From Hyphomicrobiaceae bacterium (GTDB lineage Bacteria > Pseudomonadota > Alphaproteobacteria > Rhizobiales > Hyphomicrobiaceae): a stretch of 59,981 nucleotides of DNA. The notes below the pieces were generated by a model. That model was not told the origin of the DNA. It did not search any database and saw nothing but the letters and a program-made list of their open reading frames with translations. Within the stretch, counting starts at the first letter, position 1. Each line of letters opens with the position of its first letter. The DNA lies in NCBI GenBank assembly GCA_021775715.1, contig JAJFHI010000122.1, positions 1-59,981 on the forward strand, in the 5' to 3' direction. A program made the translations under genes and the position numbers. Shown piece by piece: positions 54,623 through 59,981 of the stretch.

Positions 54623-55159
54623 TCAGGTCGTCGTCGACTTGGCGCGTTCGCACCAATCCCATATATGATCAGCACAACATGGAAGTTGCTGACTAAACGA
54701 GCCGGCAAAGTTCTGCCAATCGTTCAAGTGTTTCGGCCCAACGCCAACAAGACATGGTACGCCGTGCGTAACAGCATACTCTATCGCGGCACGAAAACCG
54801 TGTCCGCCTGCTTCCTGCTTGCCAAACCTATTCACGATCAAGAAGTCGGCACCGTTTTCCAATCCAGCAAGAGTCTTCCCAACGACAGCCTCTAGTGCGG
54901 CTGGATCAAGCGAACAACCACGCGCCTCAGGACCTCTGTCCTGTGAAATTGACGTCAATTCACGCGTCTCAACGTTTTCAAGCATTACTTCGCACGGCGT
55001 ACAGTCCGAATTAGCGGGCTCATGATTTATGGCGCCCAGTATACGGTACCCATTTGTTCGCAGCCGAGACGTAACGGCCCTCAGAGTTGAATCGAGTTTA
55101 TCCGTTGCACCTGTTTGATAAGGCACAGCCGCGAGCAGTAGATTTGTTGCCTGGCTCAT
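54623..55159 (-). CDS. DUF2478-family protein
   Basis: A 178-residue protein of the DUF2478 family, nucleotide-binding-like proteins often found near molybdenum-enzyme genes. It has the family phrases EVMLENVETRELTSISQDRG, GCSLDPAALEAVVG and the hydrophobic-acidic ADFLIVNRFGKQEAGGHGFR. A role in molybdenum handling for NarG is plausible but is inference from position. It converges on the nar operon (38-base gap) and is divergent from the small membrane protein gene at 55357. Confidence 0.8.
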   Translation of the reverse strand: MSQATNLLLAAVPYQTGATDKLDSTLRAVTSRLRTNGYRILGAINHEPANSDCTPCEVMLENVETRELTSISQDRGPEARGCSLDPAALEAVVGKTLAGLENGADFLIVNRFGKQEAGGHGFRAAIEYAVTHGVPCLVGVGPKHLNDWQNFAGSFSQQLPCCADHIWDWCERAKSTTT

Positions 55160-55260
55160 AATGATAGATTCCCAAACATTTCGATGTCGAAGTCTTACAA
55201 CAGAGTGAGCGATATGGACGTCTAAAATGGAACGCTTATCTCGACTTCTGAATACAGACT

Positions 55261-55274
55261 ATGATCTATATCAA
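55261..55274. promoter_or_regulatory. Near-perfect FNR-type box
   Basis: ATGAT-CTAT-ATCAA, one mismatch from the TTGAT-N4-ATCAA consensus. It lies 83 bases before the membrane protein start at 55357 and 102 bases before the DUF2478 start at 55159, so either or both may be induced without oxygen. Confidence 0.7.
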
Positions 55275-55356
55275 CTCGGCCCCGGCGGGGCGGTACACCC
55301 AGGTGTCATTACTTGCCAACACCAGGATAAGAATAAAGCGATATCAGGAGATAAGC

Positions 55357-55755
55357 ATGAGCAACAAAGGTTTTGCGGGATTTCTTCCCTGGTGGGTTTG
55401 GGTCATCGTTGCAATTGAAGCTTGCGTACCAACGGTCTTTGGACTTGCCACATGGATGGATCCAGCTGCGTTTATCGAGGGCGCTCAAGGCGTGTCATAT
55501 GAAATAATGCTTTATATCACGCGGAACCTAACAACCGCGCTGGGCATTGTACTCGCCGTTTTGCTGCGCAGCCATGTCGCAATTTTCATTCTATTTATAG
55601 TTAGAATGACCACCGATATGACTGACATGGTCAATGCCACATTCAATGGCGGGGGAGAAAGCGTTGTGCAGACCATACCCTTTCTGATCGTACTTTTGGT
55701 TGTTCTTCCACTGTTCGCCCTTCGCCATCTCTGGGGTCGCATCAATCAAAACTAG
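55357..55755 (+). CDS. Small four-helix membrane protein of unknown function
   Basis: A 132-residue protein with four hydrophobic helices (about 8-28, 46-66, 70-90 and 101-121). No family I can name matches; it has a DoxX-like feel but lacks clear signature residues. ATG 55357 is preceded by AGGAG; a longer frame starts inside the FNR-type box and is rejected. The box suggests anaerobic expression. A tandem NTF2-domain gene starts about 90 bases after its stop on the same strand. Confidence 0.7.
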   Translation: MSNKGFAGFLPWWVWVIVAIEACVPTVFGLATWMDPAAFIEGAQGVSYEIMLYITRNLTTALGIVLAVLLRSHVAIFILFIVRMTTDMTDMVNATFNGGGESVVQTIPFLIVLLVVLPLFALRHLWGRINQN

Positions 55756-55842
55756 GATATGGTTTCAAGAGCATATGAGAAGAACAATGACGAAAGCAGC
55801 AGCCAATCACGCGATTGCCCGTTCGTTCCCGGATGGACTCAA

Positions 55843-56604
55843 ATGAAATCAAAAAAAGACAAAATTCGTTCGTTGCTCAAGGCGATTGAAACCGGCGATG
55901 CGCAGGCGGTGGCAGTTGTGAATGAAGCTCAATACATTCAGCACAATCCTCAGACCCAAGAAGGCAGCGAGGGTTTGGCGGCCCTGTTCCAGCGGCTGTC
56001 CAAAACCTCACCGCGGGTGAACATAGTGCGGGCCTTTGAAGACGGCGAATTCGTCTTCGCTCACACCGAGTACGATTTCGCAAGCCGGAAAATTGGCTTT
56101 GAAGTCTTCAGGTTTAATGCTGGCCACGCCGTGGAGCATTGGGACAATATTCAGGAAAGACAGGGACCAAATCATGCCGGTCGCAGTATGGTGGACGGGC
56201 CAACCGAAGCAACCGACCACGACCTGACGGAAAGCAACCGCGCGCTCGTTCGATCCTTCGTTGAAACGGTGCTCATTGACGGGCAACTCAATCGGCTCAC
56301 CGAATTCATCAACGTGGATACCTACGCTGAACACAACCCACGATTGGGAGATGGCGTGTCCGTTCTCCGACGTGCGTTGGAATCCGAGATTGATAACCAC
56401 AGACGCATCGACTATCAACGCGTCCATCGTGTTCTGGCCGAAGGAAACTTCGTTCTTTGCGTCAGCGAGGGCAACTACGGCGGCGTCTATTCCGCTTTCT
56501 ACGATCTTTTTCGGCTCACCAATGGTCAAGTTGTGGAGCATTGGGACACGACCGAAAAAATCGCGCCACGCAGCGAGTGGAAAAACGATAATGGCAAGTT
56601 CTGA
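55843..56604 (+). CDS. Tandem NTF2-like (SnoaL-like) domain protein
   Basis: A 253-residue protein made of two similar SnoaL-like domains. Each has an N-terminal helix, a QHNP or EHNP motif (YIQHNPQ near 25 and YAEHNPR near 165) and a closing beta-strand with VEHWD (VEHWDNIQ and VEHWDTTE). The NTF2 fold hosts small-molecule binding or isomerase and hydrolase activity; the substrate here is unknown. I place the start at ATG 55843, where the domain begins; an in-frame ATG at 55759 would add 28 low-complexity residues. It is probably co-expressed with the small membrane protein gene upstream. Confidence 0.75.
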   Translation: MKSKKDKIRSLLKAIETGDAQAVAVVNEAQYIQHNPQTQEGSEGLAALFQRLSKTSPRVNIVRAFEDGEFVFAHTEYDFASRKIGFEVFRFNAGHAVEHWDNIQERQGPNHAGRSMVDGPTEATDHDLTESNRALVRSFVETVLIDGQLNRLTEFINVDTYAEHNPRLGDGVSVLRRALESEIDNHRRIDYQRVHRVLAEGNFVLCVSEGNYGGVYSAFYDLFRLTNGQVVEHWDTTEKIAPRSEWKNDNGKF

Positions 56605-56689
56605 GGCTCATCTCAATAACTAGGAAGTCACGGACCAGGGCATTGCGGAAATGACCGCGCCGAGTCAAAAACCCTCGAACTCCCCGTCC

Positions 56690-56870
56690 CACATTATTGC
56701 CAACCCAACTCCTGGATAAGCGTAAGGCAATACGTGCCGGTGTTGTGTGTTGGGCGATTTCGAATCCATCCGTCGCAGAGATTGACCGCCGTACTTAAGC
56801 AACCGTGTCGATCCGCACGATCCGCTTACACGTCAGCTGCCGACGTCACGGTTTCTCAAACAACGCTTCG
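56690..56870 (+). repeat. Imperfect ~180-bp repeat, copy A
   Basis: Starts near CCCACATTATTGCCAACCC and includes GTGTTGTGTGTTGGGCGATTT, CGAATCCATCCGTCGCAG and a late TTTCTCAAACAAC. It matches 57840-58021 over most of its length, with substitutions. It contains a tRNA T-loop-like TTCGAATCC sequence but no tRNA gene. Confidence 0.65.
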
Positions 56871-56901
56871 CAATGGTGCAGAAAAGGAAACGACCACCTC
56901 T

Positions 56902-57240
56902 CTAAGGGCTGTTCAGAATATTCGCCTCGCCCCAATCACGCATTTGGTGCAGCACCTGTCGAAGAGAGCGACCTTTGTCCGTGAGGCTGTATTCGACTTT
57001 GGGTGGCACTTGTGGATAGACTTTGCGATCAACCAGGCCATCTGCCTCTAGTTCTCGAAGCTGATTTGTAAGTGTGCGTTGGGTGATTTTCGACAGTAAC
57101 TTTTGGAGCTCTGAGAAGCGCTTGGTGCCATCCATCAGAAGAAACAAGATCACGCCTTTCCATTTTCCTCCAATAACATCGAGCGTCGCTTCAACGGGGC
57201 ATTCGATATATTGGGCGTGGCGTTGTTTGCGTGTCATCAA
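56902..57240 (-). CDS. HxlR-family transcriptional regulator
   Basis: A 112-residue winged-helix DNA-binding protein. It has the family pattern CPVEATLDVIGGKWKGVILF, FLLMDGTKRFSELQKLL, then SKITQRTLTNQLRELEADGL and a closing VEYSLTDKG. The conserved Cys near the N-terminus (Cys14) is present, as in redox-responsive members, but sensing is not shown. It is divergent from the MAPEG gene by 109 bases, the usual layout for a regulator controlling its neighbour. Start ATG 57240; ATG 57237 is equally possible. Confidence 0.9.
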   Translation of the reverse strand: MMTRKQRHAQYIECPVEATLDVIGGKWKGVILFLLMDGTKRFSELQKLLSKITQRTLTNQLRELEADGLVDRKVYPQVPPKVEYSLTDKGRSLRQVLHQMRDWGEANILNSP

Positions 57241-57349
57241 AGCTCCCTAAGTGCAAAATAGGACACTATAGGCAATATTTCTGCGTACTTCATTTTTGAA
57301 ATGTTAGAGCGCATCTTCCTCCAAAGCAATGCACCTTGGAGGAACAAAA

Positions 57350-57760
57350 ATGGCTCTGAATATGACCCCAGAACTTTACTGGACTGCTTTAACCACGCTC
57401 TTGACGTCTTTGTTGTGGGTGCCGCATATCGTTCAGCGCATGATCGAATTGAACCCCTACGAGGCGTTTCGCGATCCTCGTCATGACGTCGACACAAAAG
57501 CGCCTTGGGCGCAGCGTGCTATCCGCGCGCACACAAATGCTGTCGAGAACCTTGTTGTGTTCGGCATTTTAGCGCTGACTGTTAACGCACTGGGCGCTGG
57601 CACACCTCTGACTGCTTTAGCAGCAGCGTTATTCTTTTTTGCACGCTTTGCGCACTACGTGTTCTACGTGACCGGAACACCATGGCTTCGTACACCAATG
57701 TTTCTGGTTGGGTTTTTATGCCAGCTGGCGATGGTTGGAACTCTTCTTGGTATACTTTGA
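57350..57760 (+). CDS. MAPEG-family membrane protein
   Basis: A 136-residue protein of the eicosanoid/glutathione (MAPEG) family, with four hydrophobic segments: LTTLLTSLLWVPHIVQ (about 13-28), NLVVFGILALTVNAL, a segment through ALFFFARFAHYVFYV, and FLVGFLCQLAMVGTLLG. The AHTNAVENLVVF motif is typical. Bacterial members may conjugate or isomerise lipids or detoxify; the role is open. ATG 57350 is chosen for the GGAGG eight bases upstream; seven earlier codons are dropped. HxlR, divergent to it, is the likely regulator. Confidence 0.88.
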   Translation: MALNMTPELYWTALTTLLTSLLWVPHIVQRMIELNPYEAFRDPRHDVDTKAPWAQRAIRAHTNAVENLVVFGILALTVNALGAGTPLTALAAALFFFARFAHYVFYVTGTPWLRTPMFLVGFLCQLAMVGTLLGIL

Positions 57761-57839
57761 GAAGCTAATAATCATTTTTTTGGACCCGTCGCGCCAGGTG
57801 GCGGACTTAGCCGTGGCGCACTTACCGTCCCTGGAAATT

Positions 57840-58021
57840 TCCGGCCCACACTCTTGCCAAGCGAACTCCTAGATCAGAGTAAAGCAATACCTGCCAGTGT
57901 TGTGTGTTGGGTGAGTTCAAATCCCTCCGACGCAGCAAATGACTGCTGTGCTCAAACGACCAATGCGATACGGAAGGTTGGCTTGTAGACCCGCTACCAA
58001 CGACACAGTTCATCAAACAAC
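57840..58021 (+). repeat. Imperfect ~180-bp repeat, copy B
   Basis: Matches copy A (56690-56870) through GTGTTGTGTGTTGGGTGAGTT, CAAATCCCTCCGACGCAGC, and late CATCAAACAAC. The two copies bracket the HxlR and MAPEG genes. A short related segment is at 58703-58727. Confidence 0.65.
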
Positions 58022-58139
58022 TCGTCGTTGACCGACCAGGAGCAAACGTTGGCGTCGTCAAGAGACACCATTTTGAATTCTGAATTCATTGCACTAGTAT
58101 GCGCTGATATTGGCGGCAAAAGAGATAGGGATTATTACA

Positions 58140-58577
58140 TTGGTAGCAATCGAGTTTTCGGCATTATTTCTGTGTGGCATCTTCTTCGGCGCTGCCGTGT
58201 ACATTTCCATTGCACAGCATCCCGCTACGATGAAAACGGGCACACCATTTGCTGCTAAATTTTTCCCGCCAATGTATAATCTAGCCGCGCCTATGCAGAT
58301 CACAACAGCGATTGGTGGCACGTTAGCCGGTCTTCTCCAGTGGTTTTTTGGTGGTAGTATTATCTGGCTGGTTGGTGCTGTGTTACTTATTTTCGTTATA
58401 CCTTTCACCTTGATCTTTCTTCAGCCAATCAATGATCAATTGCTCGATACAGATGCGCAGCGAACAGACGCTGACACCGAGAAATTGCTAAATCAGTGGG
58501 CTCCTCGTCATTGGGTCCGGAGTATCGCCAGCGGTCTTGCCTTCGCTTTATATATTTGGGCGAGCGTCACCGCTTGA
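58140..58577 (+). CDS. DUF1772-family membrane protein
   Basis: A 145-residue protein with four hydrophobic segments, close to the DUF1772 family (fungal anthrone oxygenase-like fold). VYISIAQHPA near residue 20 is the family's Y-x-x-x-x-x-HPA motif, and a second segment near PRHWVRSIASGLAFAL fits. The start is uncertain: TTG 58140 has AGGG upstream at nine bases, while a TTG ten codons earlier lacks a ribosome site. Membrane oxygenase function is family-level inference. It stands alone behind the repeat copy B. Confidence 0.7.
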   Translation: MVAIEFSALFLCGIFFGAAVYISIAQHPATMKTGTPFAAKFFPPMYNLAAPMQITTAIGGTLAGLLQWFFGGSIIWLVGAVLLIFVIPFTLIFLQPINDQLLDTDAQRTDADTEKLLNQWAPRHWVRSIASGLAFALYIWASVTA

Positions 58578-58702
58578 GTCTGACCATACGTGGGGCGTAA
58601 CGACTGAACGTCATCATCGAATTGCAAAGCATAAATTGAAGACACACCTATCCTGAGAAAGCCTAGCTTTCCAGCAAGGGGCCAATGGCCGAGTGGCTCC
58701 CC

Positions 58703-58727
58703 GTCCCACACTGTTGCCAGCCCGGCT
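58703..58727 (+). repeat. Short third copy of the 56690/57840 repeat start
   Basis: CCCCGTCCCACACTGTTGCC, then AGCCC, resembles 56683-56707 (CCCCGTCCCACATTATTGCC). Only this opening is shared, so it is a partial copy. Confidence 0.4.
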
Positions 58728-58747
58728 CAGGCGAACGGACGTCTGGC

Positions 58748-59485
58748 CTACTCCCCCACCAAACCCTCACCCGCTGCCAGCACTGCAAAATAAACCGCAA
58801 CGGCCACAAGCACGACCTGCACGAGCAGCGATGCCGGAAATCCACTCCACAATGTGATGCATAATGCGACAACGCCGATCACCGTTGCGGCCAACGTCAC
58901 ATGCCGCCAGCTCGTCACGCGCACCGGATGCACAAAACGCAACGGCACAAACGTCATAACGATAAAGAAGATCACCACAAGCCCTGCCAACCACACCGAT
59001 AGGTCGAGGGCGAAAATGTAGAACGCGACGATATTCCAAACGGCGGGGAAGCCGATGAAGTGATTGGTCTCGGCTTTGCTGTCAACATCGGCGAAATGAA
59101 ACAACGACGACAACAAAACCGCGCAACACAACACCAAGCCTAAAGTGCCAGGTAGATATCCGGCGAAATGCAACGCTAAGACCGGCACGAAGACATATGT
59201 GAGATAATCGACAACTAGGTCGAGGCGTTCGCCGCTGAACCGCTTCAGCCGCTGGCCGACATCGAATGCACGCGCCAAAGGTCCATCAACCCCGTCGACA
59301 ATCAACGCCACGGTCAACCAGAAGAAGACCTCTTCCCAGGCCCGTGCAAAAACCGCGAGCGTGGCAAGAAATGCGAAGACGGCACCAAGGCCCGTGAAGA
59401 CATGCACCAGCGCTGCAGCCCACGTCCCCCGTCTTTGGGTGCGGTCTGGATCGGCGGGCTGGCTATGCGTGTCGTTCTCGGCCAT
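58748..59485 (-). CDS. pcs: Phosphatidylcholine synthase (CDP-alcohol phosphatidyltransferase)
   Basis: A 245-residue inner-membrane enzyme that condenses CDP-diacylglycerol with choline to make phosphatidylcholine. The CDP-alcohol motif DG-x(2)-AR-x(8)-G-x(3)-D-x(3)-D is visible in DGVDGPLARAFDVGQRL, KRFSGERLDLVVDYLTY. About eight hydrophobic helices and the length match bacterial Pcs, a typical Hyphomicrobiales trait. I start at ATG 59485; a frame 15 codons longer would begin inside the terminator hairpin of the upstream gene and is rejected. It reads in the same direction as the secreted protein gene behind the terminator. Confidence 0.92.
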   Translation of the reverse strand: MAENDTHSQPADPDRTQRRGTWAAALVHVFTGLGAVFAFLATLAVFARAWEEVFFWLTVALIVDGVDGPLARAFDVGQRLKRFSGERLDLVVDYLTYVFVPVLALHFAGYLPGTLGLVLCCAVLLSSLFHFADVDSKAETNHFIGFPAVWNIVAFYIFALDLSVWLAGLVVIFFIVMTFVPLRFVHPVRVTSWRHVTLAATVIGVVALCITLWSGFPASLLVQVVLVAVAVYFAVLAAGEGLVGE

Positions 59486-59504
59486 GGCCCCAATCTCACT
59501 CACA

Positions 59505-59534
59505 AACAAAAAAAGGAGTGCATGACGCACTCCT
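59505..59534 (-). terminator. Intrinsic terminator of the small secreted protein gene
   Basis: The inverted repeat AGGAGTGC (59514-59521) and GCACTCCT (59527-59534) has a five-base loop. On the minus strand it is followed by a T-rich run opposite 59504-59513. It would end transcription from 59587-59943 and insulate pcs. Confidence 0.85.
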
Positions 59535-59586
59535 AATTTGACTTACTGCTTTGTCGCGTCAGGCCACCATGGAGGCGGCGCGCGTA

Positions 59587-59943
59587 TTAGAAGCGGTGCT
59601 TGACCGACCCGCGAATGCGCAGATCGCTGTCTTCGTCGTTTGAAACACCGTCTTGCTCAGGTTCGACATCTTGTGGAGTTGCAGCCGCACCGTAAAGCAG
59701 CTCTAGGCCGAAATCCATTTTTGGAAGAACACCAAGGCTACCGAGACCAGGAATGCGAACTTCCGTGCCTGTTTCAGCCGATTTTTTGCCAGTAGTCGTG
59801 TCAAAGCCGGCGCCGATATCCGGTGCCTTCTCAACCACGACCCCCTCCGGCGTCGTGCCGACCTGGTCTTCCTGGAACGCCAACGCGGACTGGCTCGCAA
59901 AGCCTAGTGCAACACACAGCGCATATATCTTGATCGTTTTCAT
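59587..59943 (-). CDS. Small secreted protein of unknown function
   Basis: A 118-residue protein with a signal peptide (about residues 1-22, cleavage after ALA) and an acidic mature region rich in Gly, Asp and Val. It ends DLRIRGSVKHRF, a tail I have seen only as a loose pattern in small secreted alphaproteobacterial proteins. No enzymatic motif or Cys is present in the mature part. ATG 59943 is preceded by AGGTTGAG. A good terminator follows, so it is transcribed alone. Confidence 0.75.
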   Translation of the reverse strand: MKTIKIYALCVALGFASQSALAFQEDQVGTTPEGVVVEKAPDIGAGFDTTTGKKSAETGTEVRIPGLGSLGVLPKMDFGLELLYGAAATPQDVEPEQDGVSNDEDSDLRIRGSVKHRF

Positions 59944-59981
59944 TTGGTTCTCAACCTAAGCGAAGCAACGCGACGCACAAG

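Noticed and set aside
59486..59530. Longer N-terminus for phosphatidylcholine synthase
   Set aside because: The extra codons lie in the terminator hairpin and T-tract of the upstream gene.
1..59981. CRISPR array or defence system
   Set aside because: No regularly spaced repeats or recognisable defence genes were seen on either strand.

Overview
The window looks like an alphaproteobacterial chromosome segment, probably Hyphomicrobiales (Hyphomicrobium/Filomicrobium-like at a guess). The clues are a phosphatidylcholine synthase (Pcs) gene, a fused NarK1-NarK2 transporter ahead of narGHJI, a DUF6455 protein, FNR-type boxes, and small secreted proteins typical of that order. The assignment is by family recognition only; no database was searched.

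Layout. Bases 1-5,600 hold the start of a secreted protein gene, a flavin monooxygenase/old-yellow-enzyme pair and a beta-carbonic anhydrase. These are embedded in remnants of insertion sequences and flanked by an exact 38-bp direct repeat. Bases 5,600-42,700 are a large, mosaic surface-polysaccharide region. Its left part (7.1-19.1 kb, minus strand) encodes a dTDP-hexose 4,6-dehydratase-like enzyme, a DegT-type aminotransferase, a WbqC-like protein, a polyprenyl-phosphate-type GT2, a NeuD-like acetyltransferase, a beta-propeller glycosidase-like protein, a PhyH dioxygenase, a flippase-like membrane protein and four methyltransferases, with a fifth on the plus strand just outside. The middle (19.3-27.7 kb) has large membrane proteins (an HTTM-DCC fusion and a GT-C-like protein), nested IS66/IS3 debris, a PglC-type sugar transferase and GtrA. 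The right part (28.3-42.7 kb) has FkbM methyltransferase, a Wzx-like flippase, a nucleotide-sugar dehydrogenase and epimerase, an O-antigen ligase/Wzy-like protein, a PglD-like acetyltransferase, AsnB, a second DegT aminotransferase and a GT4. This is a Wzx/Wzy-like assembly line for a glycan with amino-, uronic- and probably methylated sugars. It has been heavily rearranged: there are broken duplicates of the sugar transferase, the acetyltransferase, a flippase-like gene, a methyltransferase and a large membrane protein.

Bases 43,000-56,600 are a respiratory nitrate reduction locus: HemG-like flavodoxin and DUF6455 genes diverge from narK1K2-narGHJI-ppiC. Two perfect TTGAT-N4-ATCAA boxes sit in the divergent promoter region. 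A DUF2478 gene and a small membrane protein gene with a near-perfect FNR box follow. The nar genes are tightly packed with 1-4 base overlaps.

Bases 56,600-59,981 carry an HxlR regulator divergent from a MAPEG membrane protein (bracketed by a ~180-bp imperfect repeat), a DUF1772 membrane protein, Pcs, a clear intrinsic terminator and a small secreted protein.

The most notable observations are the apparent functional replacement of decayed PglC/PglD genes by intact copies elsewhere in the same locus, the HTTM-DCC fusion, the IS-bounded 4.3-kb metabolic module, and the FNR-linked small membrane protein beside the nar operon.
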